From Diaporthe sp. PMI_573 (Eukaryota; Ascomycota; Sordariomycetes; Diaporthales; Diaporthaceae), in assembly GCA_021399435.1 (NCBI GenBank), contig JAJTUP010000031.1:784884-848883 (forward strand): 64,000 nt of DNA. The letters are read 5' to 3'. Position 1 is the first letter of the stretch. Every line of letters begins with the position of its first letter. The notes under the pieces are model-generated. The model ran no database searches, was not told the DNA's origin, and saw nothing but the letters and a program-made list of their open reading frames with translations. Both the position numbers and the translations under genes were made by a program. This document shows positions 1 to 12,947 of this stretch, in pieces.

Positions 1-3000
1 CACGACAGTAGTCATCACTACAGTAGTAGTTATTACCACAGAAGCCGTCATAGCCAAATCATGTTTAGAAGCCTAATCCACGACCTTGTTACTAATTATT
101 TATATACTAATGATCAAGATAGTATGTCTCGTCATCTATACTAATCTCATCTTCCTAAAGGAATCGTTAAGGTGTTGTGTGGTTAATACTCAGCTCAAGT
201 AACGATTATAGATCCTAAAAAAGACATTCACATAATACCCGTAGCATAAAGAATACATATTCGAATTCAGGCACTCTAGAGCAGGCACGTAGCACTATTA
301 TACAAAGCATCTCGTCACCCTAGTACTCAGGGCCAAGTACTCACTAACATAGTTACAATTTATTAAGAAGTAGTACCAAAACATTACAAGGGCTCTTATT
401 AATGTTATCTTTATCTTAGCAAAGGGTCTCAAACATTACTATCATCTAATCATTATAGTACTACTAGTAATTAGTATCAGTATCAAAGTATTATTTAAGT
501 CTTCCATAGGCTTCCGAGAATTCCATACTCAGGCTAATATAGGTAATCCAGTACAGCTTAGCACAGTCAGTAAGAATCAAGGGAAGAATCACGTAGAATT
601 ATAGTAAAGTAATGTTACAAGACCAGGCAATAGAAAACATAATACAGACCTTATTATCAAGAAAGTCATAAGCATCTCTAGTCCATTTCAACCTTTAATC
701 CCAAGCCTTAGAAAAGGACGTGATCTTATCAAGCTCGAGATCAGTATACCCTTAGTATCTTAAAGGGAGTATATAGTACAGATCTTCTAGATCCAGGGGC
801 ATAAGGGATAGTCTCAGGGTTCTAGCAGGATACAATACACCAGGAAACATCTAATCAGGCTACTCATATCACCAGGTATTAGCTTACTAGTCTAGCAGCC
901 AAGCAGTATCTTGCCATTCCTATAACCATGACGTTTCTCATAACCATTACTAGTCTAACAAGAACTTTACTAGTAGCTATTAGACTTATCATAAAGCCTA
1001 CACGATATTCCACCATAACTCTAATATAGTACTAGTCACCTAACCTAGTTAAAATATAAGTCTTACTAGCTAAGGTATACGACTTAGTAGTTATAATAGT
1101 AGTTAAGGGACAACGTTCTCCTCTTTAGTCTTCATAACAACCTCGTCGTTATTAGCAATCTCTACTACAGAATCTAGTACAGGATCCAGTATAGGATCTA
1201 GCACGGGATCTAGAAGTCGAATCAGGCCATCATAAGTCTAAGCCTTAGTCTTTCTAGCTCTCATAAAGGTACTATAAAAGCATAACTAAGGATAAATAGT
1301 ATATACTAGAAGCTCTTTAGTTAGCTAGGTAGGGTATTCCTTATAGGTCAAGAAGGTATTGATTTATAGTCCGATTTATCTTCCCTATAAACCAAGGTAG
1401 ACACCTTGCTAACAAGCAAGGTTTTAGAGTTCTTTCTTCTAGCTAATAGTAGCCTTACTAACCATCTCAGTAGTCTACTCTTTAAAGTAGGACTAGGTAT
1501 CAAGTAGGAAGCCATTATTAACATATTATGTTTAACATATCCTCTCCATTACCTCAAAGATGTATATAGAGGCCCATTTCTCATCAACCTTCTCAGCATC
1601 AACCAGTATCTCCATCAATAGTAGATTAACCTTTTCCTAGTTAGCTTTTATAACTAAATAATACCAGCTTGCGATACTATCTACCTTCATTTCCTCCTTA
1701 ATAGTCATTCCTTAGTATTTACTCACTACTAGGCTCTTAGTAGAAGAGTTAGTAGCAACAACCAGCATGTCCTCTTCCACCATTATAATCAAAAAACTAT
1801 TAATATAGTTATCATAGAGGGTATCAGAACTCTTCTAGCTACAACTTCTAACCAGTATAAGTACACTATTTACCCATAGGTAGTAGTCTTCGGTAAATGG
1901 AAGTATTACTATGCAGTCTTATATATAGAGTTTTCCTCTTTTCTTATTCTTAACATTAAAAAAACAGCAAAAACGAAGTAGTAGGAGAGAAAACAAAACA
2001 CATAGACAGCAGGGACGAAGCACAAAGACCGCAAATAAAATACATACAGCAGCAACCTTCGCTATTTATACACGAGAAAGTAGACTGAAGGGAAGGTGCG
2101 AGAGAAGGTATAAAATTATCATAGAGAAGGGTAATCATAATAATTCAAGTATAGATAACGATGGTGAGAGAGAGAGAGAGGGTAAGTAATGATGGGAAAG
2201 GGTAAGTAATGGTTTAAAGGGTATAAATAGTAATAGTTTCAATCAAAAGTGACGAAAAAATAACATAAAAGCACGTTATAGCACGTTCTTTAACATAGGA
2301 AAGCACTCTAAAGACTTACCTACAACTATTCAGCAATAGTTAAGTATAGTAGACCATTTAGCAATAGTTGATTTATAGGTAACTATTCACGATATTCAAG
2401 TATAGGGCACTAATAGGTTGCTATACATATAGTACAGGGCTTTAAAGGAATGTACTATTTACAAGACCAAGTAAATGGCTTATACAGCGTTTAGGTGGTG
2501 ACCATTCAAATTTTCTTAGCTAGCCCCCCTTATAGTTATAGTTACCATACATACCACGGCAACGTTTATAAGGGGTAGGGCAATTAGTTAAGTGGTTAGT
2601 AGAGGGTTCTTTTAGCCTCGAAAAGAGTGTTTCTAAGGGCTTTTTATCGATTTACACATTTGCTTAGTTAGATTCTTAGTAGTTCAAATAAGTAGTATAG
2701 CCTTAAAACAGTACTTTCAAGGGCTTTCATCAATATAATCATCATAGTAGGTATTCATGATAATCTTGACAGTATTTTCTTGTATAATGGAGTATACTAA
2801 TAGGTCCCAAATCCTTCCTTCACCAGGAGGAATCAGGTTATCCAAGGGCTAATCATCACTAGTTAGTAAGGAGTACGTTAAACGTTAGTATGCTAATCTA
2901 ATGATGATTTTAGCACAGATGTCGTCACTTAAAATAGCTCAAAAACCATAATGATAGCGACAGCAATCTGTCTCTTCCTTCCTTTCTATCAGGGATTACC

Positions 3001-3661
3001 AAGCAATCACTAATCAGTGTTAGTTAGGCACGTAAACGAGTAATTACTTGAAGGGGTTACCAAAGTGGCTACTTGATAGCTTCAATTTAGTAGGTCTATC
3101 TAGTGTGTCTTGTGTACTTCTGGCTGACCCCTTCGTAGGCAGCAAAGCGCCTAAGTAGGGTGTAGCCAGAAGGCTGACTAATCTACGGTATGCACAAGCC
3201 AGCAGTCGGTCCAAGCATCCTTGCTACTAATTGGCTGCCTAAGATGACTAAGCAGCTATCCGCAGCCGGCTAGCCAGAAGTGGCCAGCTGCAGCAGTCCG
3301 CTTCAGACCAACACCTTCGGCCATTACTATTACTACCACCCATTCCACACTTATAAACTTTTTTTTATCTTTATTTTTATCCTAACTAGCTTCTTTATAA
3401 TTAACTTTAAATATTAATGTAAAACACCAGCAAACGGCGCATTCTACCAAGCGGCGCACTTTCTTTCCTAATAAAAAACGTCTGCACGTAGCGGTGTACT
3501 TTACTTACTAATACTTTAAAATTAAAAAAAAATTAAAAAAATAAAGTTTATTAACGTGGTCCATTACTAAGCGAGACATATTACATACTGAGACAGTTTT
3601 CAGCACCAATAGCATAATAACCCAAATTATAGCACTACTAAAAAAAAAATCTATTAAATTT
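1..3661. other. RIP-degraded AT-rich repeat DNA, no recognisable gene
   Basis: No reading frame here resembles a protein I know. The DNA is TA-rich with dense TAG/TAA triplets on both strands, as in the identifiable RIP-mutated elements further on. Visible internal structure: imperfect tandem copies of a motif like ggatctagtaca near 1160-1215; a short GA run at about 2168-2182 followed by two copies of gggtaagtaatg; and a patch of nearly normal GC content at about 3100-3335. The patch may be a younger or less-mutated repeat fragment. Nothing supports a live gene. Confidence 0.6.
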
Positions 3662-4040
3662 AATCAGAATCAGAATCTACAAACGATTCTACCTCTTCCT
3701 TATAGGTTCGCACATTATGCCTAGTCTCGCCGCAGTTACTACATCTTCTTTTCGGCAGTCCGCCGCAAACCGCCTCATTAATACCACCACTTATTTTACC
3801 AGCTGGCCGCTTTTCTTTTTATTTCTCTTAAATAAGAGCCTTAGATTCCTCAATACTAAGTGCCCCTCCAAGCTATACACGTGACTTTTTAGCCCTCCGA
3901 CGTTTACCAAATGCTATATTAGCGTCCTCAAGCACGCAGATTCGGTCCTTTATTATAGTAAACAAGTATGCCATTACTTGTACATCCTTTACCAACTGAT
4001 CCACAGCTTTAAAAATTAGTATTAGCGAGCTTCCTTAATG
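3662..4040 (-). pseudogene. pogo/Fot1-like (DDE_1) transposase C-terminal relic
   Basis: Read on the minus strand from about 4040, one frame gives a segment containing VMAYLFTIIKDRICVLEDAN, then FGKRRRAKKSRV, then LGGALSIEESKALI, ending with a zinc-knuckle-like CSNCGETRHNVRTY stretch and an acidic SFVDSDSD tail. Fungal Fot1/pogo transposases commonly end with this order: a hydrophobic heptad, a KRRRAKK basic motif, a 'GG.LSI.E' motif, then CxxCGxxGHNxRTC. Three stops sit where glutamine or similar codons are expected, as RIP would leave. The final cysteine of the knuckle is replaced by tyrosine (TGC to TAT class change). The catalytic DDE region is not visible upstream. Family assignment is from motif order only. 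Confidence 0.6.
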
Positions 4041-4071
4041 ATCAGAGATCCTCCTTTTAATAAAATTAGAC

Positions 4072-4685
4072 TGTTAAACGGTCTATTATGAGTTAGATAA
4101 TATTTATAACTCTTAATTCGAGGTAAGTTAGGGGGAGATTATGATAGAGTATTCTAAAGGATTGTACCTTTAGCAATATGGTTTATCGGCAGGGTTGCAG
4201 AAAGGTATATTAAGGCGAATTAAGACGATTAAGAATGGTCTAGACAACTTTATATTAAATTTAAGTAGGGTTCTGTCAGCCCTCCTCACAGTCCCTCTAA
4301 CATTATATTACCCTTAGGCACGTATAGGTTAGCTCTAGTGCAAGAATAGCGAGGCCGGAAAATTCGCCCTTCAGACCTACTATCTTTAGTTATAAATAAC
4401 TAGCCAACCCTAATCCTAATAGTAACCAAACTAAATATAGATAAACTTTAGAAATTAGGCTATCTAATAAACTAGGTTATATACTTTTTAGGTAAGAAAT
4501 AAGGAAAATGTAGAGGTATAAAGTTAGAGTCTTATAATAGCCTAAAAAATCAACTTATGGCTACTAAACTTATTTCCCGGCATACATATCCTATTAGTAT
4601 ATAGAGAAAATTCTAGTGCCAAGTCTAGGGTAACTCCTTGTATGTAGTGCTAAGTATATACCCTAATGAGCGTTTCTATTTAATA
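4072..4685 (+). repeat. LTR-B copy 1 (about 614 bp, probable Gypsy LTR)
   Basis: This copy begins TGTTAAACGG and ends in a mutated form of CCGTTTAACA, an inverted terminal pair typical of LTRs. The interior shares long blocks with the copies at 5336/13147-13697 (inverted) and 26908-27402, including a conserved ctgtcagccctcctcacag block and a caagtctagggtaactcc block near the 3' end. No matching second LTR in direct orientation and no internal coding region adjoin it, so it reads as a solo LTR or the remnant of a rearranged element. Confidence 0.65.
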
Positions 4686-5335
4686 AGTATATATGTAAAC
4701 GCGAATATTTAGCTTAGAAATAATAGAATCTGGGTTTTAGGAAGAGATTCCAGCTTCTCTAAATGTAGACTAAATTTTTTTTTCTATAAAACCCTTATTA
4801 TATACTTTTTGAAACGCAAGAAAAAACTCAAACTTAATAATGTAGATTAGAGAGGCTTGGATATAACCTTAATTATCCTGCTTTCTAGTTATAAGATACT
4901 GTTTTAAAATCTATAAAGTACTATTTATCTCTATAATTATATAGATTAATATAAGAAGCACGGCTTATTAGGAAGATATAATTTATTATTATTTACTAAG
5001 TCCTTATCTCTTTTTTTCTACTTTATCCTTCCTTTTATATTTTATCTTAAAGAGTATCTAAAATGCTTTAAGTAGACAGCTCCTATATTAAAAACCTCTA
5101 GAATTTTATTTATATAACAACCAGCCACTATACTTAATTTAGCTAAGACTACTATATTATAGTCCCTTAGTTATTTAAAATAGATATTATACTATTTATA
5201 TATAATACCTATCTTATTATAAATAAAGGCAAGTTATATTTATAAGTATTAATAACCTCTAAAAACTTTTTATAGTTTATTATTAAATTTATAACATTAG
5301 AGTATATACTATTAGTTATTTAGCTATAATAACCT
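4686..5335. other. AT-rich spacer between inverted LTR-B copies
   Basis: About 650 bp of very AT-rich DNA separates LTR-B copy 1 from the inverted copy 2. I see no protein similarity and no tandem repeat in it. It may be what is left of internal sequence, or older DNA into which both copies inserted. Confidence 0.5.
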
Positions 5336-5379
5336 TGTTAAATAGAAACGCTCATTAAGGTATATACTTGATACTACAT
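5336..5379 (-). repeat. LTR-B copy 2, part 1 (split by element A)
   Basis: The reverse complement reads gagcgtttctatttaaca at the LTR-B 3' terminus, matching copy 1. The copy resumes at 13147 after element A and its target duplication, which shows element A inserted into a pre-existing inverted LTR-B copy. Confidence 0.65.
5375..5379. repeat. Target-site duplication (left), tacat
   Basis: The five bases before the 5' LTR of element A are tacat. The same five follow its 3' LTR at 13142-13146. Five bases is the usual duplication length for Gypsy integrases. Confidence 0.75.
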
Positions 5380-5573
5380 TATAACGGCCAGGCGGAAGCC
5401 ACGGGGAAGCCCCGGTGTGGCCTCGGCGAAGGCTCTTCTAAAAAGGGACCCGAAGCCCCTACGTTTCAGACTTAAGGGGGGTAAGAATTAGTCTTACACT
5501 ATATCTATATCTAATATACGTGCTGGCCTTTCTAGTTTACTAGACTATCGTGCCTAGTGTAGAGCCTATTATA
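5380..5573 (+). repeat. Element A 5' LTR (194 bp)
   Basis: Begins TATAACGGCC (3' LTR: TGTAACGGCC) and ends CCTATTATA (3' LTR: CCCATTACA). It aligns end to end with the 3' LTR. The differences I can see are nearly all transitions, mostly of the CA-to-TA class, and this copy carries more of them. Confidence 0.8.
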
Positions 5574-6594
5574 ATTCTGATTCTTCTTACTACACTACCT
5601 ATGATGCTACCAAAGACTAGTAAAAGAAGGGGAAGATCTTAAGGAAGTTACGATGATGCTAAGGGTAGCTTGGGAATACTTTAGCTTGATGATACCCTAG
5701 CATGAAAACGGGAATGTAATTAATTACTTTAGTAGAGAATTAATGCTCTAGAAGTAGCTCGAATGATTATTAAAGTTAAGTCGAAAGACCTAAAGCTAGC
5801 TAATATTACTTTACTACCTATAGCCTATACCCTTTAGCAATATAATAGCTGGATGATAGATATAGAAAGGGCCTATATCTTATAACTATAAACCCTTTAT
5901 GATGACAAGATGAAAGTGATATATGCGTTAGACTATGTTGAGAAGGAGTGTCGAAATTGCTAGGATACTTATATAAAATCCTTAAGAAGAGGAGACGAGT
6001 TTGTATTTAACTATTATAAGTGGGATGAGTTTAAGGCTTTTAGCTCTAATTTTAAGAAGGATCCCTAAGGTATATTAGGTATTATTTAAAACTTGATTAA
6101 TACTGCTTACTAATAAGAAAACCAAGATCTATAAACCTTTTACTAGTATCTTGAAATATTAGAATTAGAACAAGAAATGAGAAGTAATAGTTTAAGGGCT
6201 GAATTCTTTCTTTTAAGGTTATTAAGATAGATATTACTAGAGATTTAAACGAAATATGCCTTAAGTATGCTAGAGACTAGAGATAAGATGGTTAGAGTTA
6301 TCTAAGCAATTTGGGTTAATACCTTAGAGAGGGTTAGAAAGAAAAAATATGAGGAGGTAGGCTTAAAACAAGGGGGAATTAGTAGAACCCTTAATAAGAG
6401 AAGACGAGGAGGAAACTTTTTAGGAAGCATTAGAGGAGGAAACTTTTTAGGAAGCGTTATGAATTTAAGGGGAAGAACTTTAAATAACCCCTAGCTACGA
6501 GGCTAAGGTAGAGGCTGAGGATTTTAGGGTAGGGGTTCTTATACCCTACTAAATTAGAATACTCAGGGAAGTACCTTTAAAGCAACCCTAAAGC

Positions 6595-6690
6595 TAAATC
6601 CTTTAGATGAAATAGGCAAGACAACTATATACTATAGGTGTGGAAGCACCTACCACTATGCTCTAAACTATTTAGTACTAGTAGAAACTA
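6595..6690 (+). pseudogene. Element A Gag zinc-knuckle relic
   Basis: The plus-strand frame reads YYRCGSTYHYALNYL, an eroded CxxCGxxxHxxxxC retroviral-type zinc knuckle. The first and last cysteines have become tyrosine, the expected TGC-to-TAC/TAT change. It sits at the expected end of Gag, upstream of the protease and reverse transcriptase regions. Confidence 0.6.
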
Positions 6691-7599
6691 TAGTATTGGT
6701 GAATTAAGTATGAGGCTGCAGCAACTATTAGTCTAGGGGCTATTAAGGTTAGAACTAAGGGAGAGGGAGTTGAAGTATTTCTTAACTATCTACAGGAATA
6801 GTGTTTAAGGTTAAAGAGAGGGACTAGTAACTATACCTGGAAGTAGAAAAAGAGATAGTTGAAGTTTGAGAAATATTTATAATTTTAGGCGAAGTAATTA
6901 TAAAGTATAATTAAAGATATATTAAGGTTAATCTAGATATATAAGTATAAGTAGACTTAATTAGTATTTCTTTTATTAAGAAGTTTGGCCTTGAATTATT
7001 TACGAAGATATTAGTATTTATAGTAGGAATTTAAGAAACTACGGTTTTTACTCATGGTATCTATTAAGTATTTTTATTACTTAAGGACTATTTTGGAAAT
7101 TAGAGGAAGGAGATACGAGATTGTGTTGTAATTAAAAGGAAACGCTTAGAGTCTATTTTACTATTAGGTACCCTAGGTTTGGAATATTTTTAAATAGGGC
7201 TTGAAAGCCATTTAAAGGATTAGTAGTTTTAATAGGATGAGATTTATATAGTAGAATAGACTATAAAGTCTTTTATAAGGAATTAGGGGAAGGTCTTTTA
7301 TTATTATGTAGTTCTTCCTACTACTGAACCTTCTAGTCTAGCAGGATAGGAAGGGAGAAGTTAGTAGGAGCCTTAAGGGATGGACGAAGAGGAGAAGTTA
7401 TCTTTAGATTTATCTTAGATATACCTGTAATTAAAGGGATTAGAGGAGTTTTTTATTAAGGACTAGGCTAAGGAATTACTATTAAGGAGGAAAGTAGATT
7501 ATATAATAGAGCTAGAAAAGGGGACTTTACCTCCTTTTCTATCCTTATACCTACTCTTATTAACAGAACTTAAGGTTTTAAAAGAATGGCTTAAAGAGA

Positions 7600-8700
7600 G
7601 TTTGAAGTTAGGGTGAATTACTTATAATAAAAGTCCCGCTAGTGTACTAGTTTTATTTATACTGAAAAAAGACAGAACTCTTTAACTTTGTATTGACTAT
7701 AGGGCTCTAAATGAAATAACAATAAAAAATTAGTACCCTTTACTACTAGTTTTGGAGATTCTAGATTAATTGTTAGGCGTATAGTTTTTCTCTAAGATTG
7801 ATTTAATAGATGTATACTATTGGATTTATATCTAAGAGGGTGATGAATGGAAGACTGCTTTTTATACTCAATATAGATATTATAAATTTAGAGTAGTACT
7901 GTTTAGATTAACTAACGTATTAGCTATGTTTTAATCTTTTATTACTAAGGTTTTAGGAGATTATATTAATGTTTATGCAATTGTTTATTTGGATAATATC
8001 TTGATTTTCTTAAGAAGTGAGGAAGAGTACGAGAAGTATATATGGATAATTATAGATCGTTTTATGATAGTAGAGTTATATAGTAATATTAAGAAGTACT
8101 GCTTTTTTTAAGAAGAGATTGAGTTTTTGGGATTTTTGGTTAGAAGGAAGGGAGTCTAAATAGACTCTAATAGGATTAGGACTATCTAAGAATAGCTAAT
8201 ACTAACTACTTACCGCGATATTTAAGTATTTTTAGGTTTCTATAACTTTTACTAAAGGTTTATTAAGGATTACTTGAAGATTATACAACTGCTTAATGAG
8301 TAATTAAAGGGCATGAAATGCGGCTGAAAGCTAGGGGGGATAGATCTCTTTGCCCCAGAAAACACTAAGACACGAAAGGCATTTAAGGAGCTTAAGACAA
8401 GGTTTCAACAAGCACCTCTTTTCCAACACTATGACCCTATACTTTCTACTCGAATCGAGTATAATATATTAGATGGAGCCGCTATATTAGTAATCTTATA
8501 ATAATATTACTATGAGAGTAAATCTTGATAGTATTTAATTACTTTTTAGTTAAAGAAGTTCTTAGGAGCTAAGCTTAATTAGATAACCTATGATAAGGAA
8601 TTAAGTACTATTATTGAAAGTTTTAGGTATTAGCAACAGTACTTTGAAGGGGCACAAGAACTAGTTATAGTTCTTTCTAATTACAATAATCTCCGTGGCT
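7600..8700 (+). pseudogene. Element A reverse transcriptase/RNase H relic
   Basis: The frame contains LCIDYRALNEITIKN, then FRVVLFRLTNV, the active-site-like VYLDNILIFL (YxDD with its second aspartate lost), then a FLGFYNFY.RFIKDYL thumb motif. Further on, a YNILDGAAI stretch marks the start of RNase H. These are Ty3/Gypsy RT landmarks in order. Interspersed stops abolish translation. The block around 8310-8460 is much less mutated than its neighbours. Confidence 0.8.
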
Positions 8701-9469
8701 TTATAAAGTAAAAAGAACTAATGTAGAAATAGGTTTGATAGCTGATATATTTAGCTGGATTTAATTTCACTATTGAATACCGCTCTAGAAAGACGAATCT
8801 AGTAGATAGCCTATTAAGAAGGCCTGACTATATATTAGAAGAAAAGCCTTTGAATTTGAGTTGGATTCTAACTCTGGAATTAAAGATAGTTACGACTATT
8901 AGGAAGGATATATAATCCTATCTAGAAGACTAACGGTAGGCCTAGTTTGAGGCTATAGTTAGAAGTGCTAAAGTGTAAGAGGTCTTAAAACTTGATTTCT
9001 CCCTAATAGAGCGTTAGCTTAAGTCTGTGGCTCCCCTACGGGGGTAGTTTATGATAAGAGTCTGGGTCTGGGCATGCGTTAGTGACGTGGGTATAATGTG
9101 CTGAGGGCCTACTCTCTGCTATTAGACTTGATTTACGAAGCCTAGGGGGAAGACTCTATGATCTAGGCTGTTATTAAGAGGATTAAATCCTTGAATGGTG
9201 CTGTTTTAGATAGTTCTAGTTATGAGTTTTGAGACAGGCTACTATACTAGAAGGGATGTATATATATGCTAGAATAAGAAGCCTTGTAATAGGAGATCCT
9301 GCGAACCTACTATGATGAGCTACTAAGCGGGTACTAGGGGTGAACGTGGATATGAATCCTGGTTGAAAGACATTTTTGCTGGCTGGGCTTGAAGGCCTCT
9401 GTTGTGGACTATGTGTGCTCTTGTATAACGTGTTAATATGTATCCGTGCCACGTTATTACCTATATAGA

Positions 9470-10560
9470 GAGCTTGCTTCGTTACTGATTCTATTGGGCC
9501 TTATGTAAGAACTTAGTATAGACTTTGTTACTAGACTCTTAACTACTATTAGAGATGGCTAAGAAGTAGATACAATCTTGGTTATCGTAGATTATTATAC
9601 TAAGATGAGTTTCTTTACTATAGTAAGTATGATGATAAATACTGCTAAACTAGCCAAGATCTTCTATAAGGAGATTAAATATAAATAGGGACTATCTAAA
9701 GGAATCATAACTAATAGAGGCACGACCTTTACTAGTAAGTTTTAGAAGATACTTTGCTAGCTAAGTAGAATCAAAACCTGATATACTACTACTTATTACC
9801 TATAAAGTAATAGATAAATAGAAAGAATAAACTAAACCCTGGAATAATACCTAAGGGCGTTTATAGTAGAAAATGCCTAGAATTAGCTAAACTTGTTATA
9901 TACTATATTCTTTGTTTATAATTTAGTATAAAGCGCTATGATTAAAATAAGCCTGTTTAAAGCTCTCTTTAGCTATGAACTATCTTTTACTATTCTATAT
10001 AATAAATAGCCTACTGAGGACAGTGTTTCTTAGAGGGAGGTACTAGTAGTCGAGGAATGTATTAAAAAACTTTAGTAAATTTAAACAGACTATAAGGAGA
10101 ACTGGAAATAGGTAGTTGAGATATAGGCCTGAAATTACAATAATTAATACTAGCCTATATAATTTAAGATTGGCTAATGGGTATTACTGACAACTAAGTA
10201 TCTACTCTTAAAAAATAGGAAGCTTGCTTTATAAAGGGTTGGCTTATTTAGGATTATATCTTGAGTAGGTAAGTAGGCCTATAGTCTAACCCTACTAGAG
10301 AAGTATTCCCGAATATACTATGTATATTATGTGAGCTAGCTGGAGCCCTGGGTAGTGAGAAACTTGAAGGATCTAATAGAAGGTGTCCTGGACCTACTGG
10401 ACTTAGAGGACAAATAGGCTGAATGGGAGCTGGAAGAGATCTGAGACTACTAGAAGATCGAGGATATTATATACTACTTGGTGAAGTAGAAAGGATGGCC
10501 TAGTGAATACAACTTATGGGTGCTAGAAGACGAAATGTCGGTAGATGAAACTATTATGAA
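9470..10560 (+). pseudogene. Element A integrase with C-terminal chromodomain relic
   Basis: The frame shows an integrase core: LSIDFVTRLLTTIRDG, then VIVDYYTKMSFFT, then TNRGTTFTSKF (the second catalytic aspartate lies in the TNRG motif and appears mutated). The C-terminus holds a chromodomain at about 10430-10550: ELEEI, IIYYLVK.KGWPSEYN and LEDEMS. This matches the WEVEEIL...YLVKWKGW...W.PEEN pattern of chromoviral integrases. The chromodomain is thought to direct integration to heterochromatin. Confidence 0.75.
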
Positions 10561-12947
10561 GTATTGGAAAGGGAGAGGGCTGAAGTAAAGCTAGAAGAGG
10601 ACCTAAGACTAGACTGGCGGAGGTTATAGGAAGTGGCTATAAATTAAGTAGCGATAGGTTAATAAAGGCTAGGATAGCTAGATGACTGGTTGATGAAGTT
10701 GATGTTGGCCTAATGAGTGTTAGATGGTTGGCTAATGAAGTCGAGGTTAACTAGATGAGTGCTAGAGGCTGGCTGATAAAGTTAATGTTGGCCTAATGAG
10801 TGCTAGATGACTGGCTAATGAAGCTAATGTTAGATAGATGAGTGTTAGAAAACTGATGGGTAAATTAGAGGCTGGCTTAATAATAGGGAAATGTTTCTAG
10901 GTAAAGGCCTACTGAGGGGCTATCGAGTATTACCTAAGTAGAGGAGGGCTTTGAAGATTAATATATTAGAATTAAGTATGAATGACCTTAGAAATGTCTA
11001 GGTTAAGGGGGGACTAGAAGAGTCCCTGAAAAAGCAATGTAAGGGTATTGTTATCCTTACTCCTAAAAAACCAAGCCCCCTCTACTAGTACTAATCACTA
11101 AGCTACTGTATCCCTAAATAACTAGCGGGGAAGAGCTGTCTATATCCTATGGGTTATTTCCTATAGTAGTAGTAGAAACCCCTCTAGCTAGGTCCTAAAA
11201 GTATTATCTATAACCTGTGAAACCTCTAAGAGAAACTCCTAAACCAAGCTATACTAGACTAAGAATTTATTATTAGCTAGAACTATGTATAGTATGTTAT
11301 GATAAGTATTAACTAGGTCCCTTAAGATCTTCTCATAAAGGGTGTCTACTAAGTTAGCTAAGCCAAACTACACTAAATAAAGCAGGTGCGAATTAGCCAG
11401 GGCCTATAACTAAAAGATACTAGCCTCTATAATGGCTGATTCCTAAGTAGATTAGTATATAATCATGCCTTAAAATATAGGGGACTTACATTTACAACCT
11501 TAATCTATTTCTTCTCCCCCTAGGAGCCTCTCTTATACTTTAGATTCTCTACCATCTTTTAAAACGCCAGAGTACTGCTTGGTCTATTTGTGGATAGGTT
11601 TATTAAGGTTCAGGCCAGGTAAACTTATGAAATCGATAGCTAGTTTTCCTACGTGATTGATAGAGGAGGATTCGTAGCTTGGGTAATTCCTTTTAGAAGG
11701 GCTCTTATAAAATATAAGTTAGAGATCAACCTAATGATTAAAGGATCCCCCTATAATAGTTAATAAAAGTAATAATAATAGATAGAAGGATACTTACTAT
11801 TATACAAGGCGAGTAATGCTTTGTAATGTATTAATTATACTAAAAGCTCCCTGAACTAGTTATAGTATAGGTTATATTTTCTTACAAGGAAGGTACATCC
11901 TCCTCAAACTTCTTGAGAAAACTATGTATATAGGCTTTGTAAAGGGCTCAGGACTAGATTACCTAACTCTAGGTCTATACTCTCTTATCCTGTCTAGACA
12001 TGTCGTGCGAGGTTTAGACAACGTCTATAGGGGCTGCTGCCACACGCTACTAGCTAGGAGGTGTTGCGTGTCTAAGGGCCTTGGTAGGCATATGTGATTA
12101 TATAAACTTACTAGTAGAGGAAGTTAGTTCCTTTAGGGTTTAAGGTACTTTCAGGGGTCTACTCTGGTTTAGCTTGCCTAGCAATATAGTAATGCTTGCT
12201 ACTACTTTGCGACAAGTTTAAGGGGTCTGTAGGGTAGTAGTGGGCTACTTACTAGCTGCCTTTAAGGACTTGCCTTGAGTCGTGGTTAAGGTATTGCTCT
12301 ATTTAGAGGAGGACGGCTCTGAAGAGGAAGAGATGGTTAGAGAATTCATGATAGGGCTAGTGTAATTACTACTAAACCCTTTAGGACTTAAACCTAATAA
12401 GTTAAGGAATCCTGTAAATAGGTTATTCTAACCTTGTAGGGAGGATGACTGCAAGTAGTATAAAGAGCTATCTTTACTAGTAGAATCAACAGAAGGAGAA
12501 CGAAAGTAAACAGGGGCTAGAGGCCTAGGACTAGAAGCACTTACTAAAGAAGACTAGGAACGATCATAAGACCCCTTTAAAGAGGAAGGCAACGCCTTAC
12601 CTAATAGTAAGGGCAAGAAGCCCTTAAACAAGCTAGATAAGTAAGACATGATAAAGGTATTAAGAAGTAATTATGAAAACTACTTAAAGCAGTAGATAGA
12701 AGAAGGGCCACGGTAATAACTTCAAGAAGTAGTGAAGTATAGGTTAGAGAGAGAGAGAGGTCAATAACAGCCTAAAGGGCAAGCTATTTAAACCACGCTA
12801 CCTAGCCTATACAGCACCAAAAAGGTTATATATAGGTTCAGAATATTCCGTGAGTTACCAGAGGTAGTGACTAGAAGGTACCTATGAAAGCCGTACGAAA
12901 GCCGTGGTTAACGGCCCGGGGACGGGCCTCCAGGGGGAAGGTACAAT
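10561..12947. other. Element A 3' internal region without recognised coding
   Basis: About 2.4 kb lies between the chromodomain and the 3' LTR. It starts with a degenerate tandem repeat at about 10670-10860 (units near 50-60 bp containing ggctaatgaag and gatgagtgctaga). The rest, to about 12900, has intermediate base composition but no protein I recognise on either strand. A polypurine tract, cagggggaagg, lies at about 12931-12941 just before the 3' LTR, as expected for plus-strand priming. Confidence 0.55.

Noticed and set aside
9216..9452. 78-codon minus-strand ORF
   Set aside because: It lies within element A between RNase H and integrase in a less-mutated patch, and is antisense to the element's coding direction.
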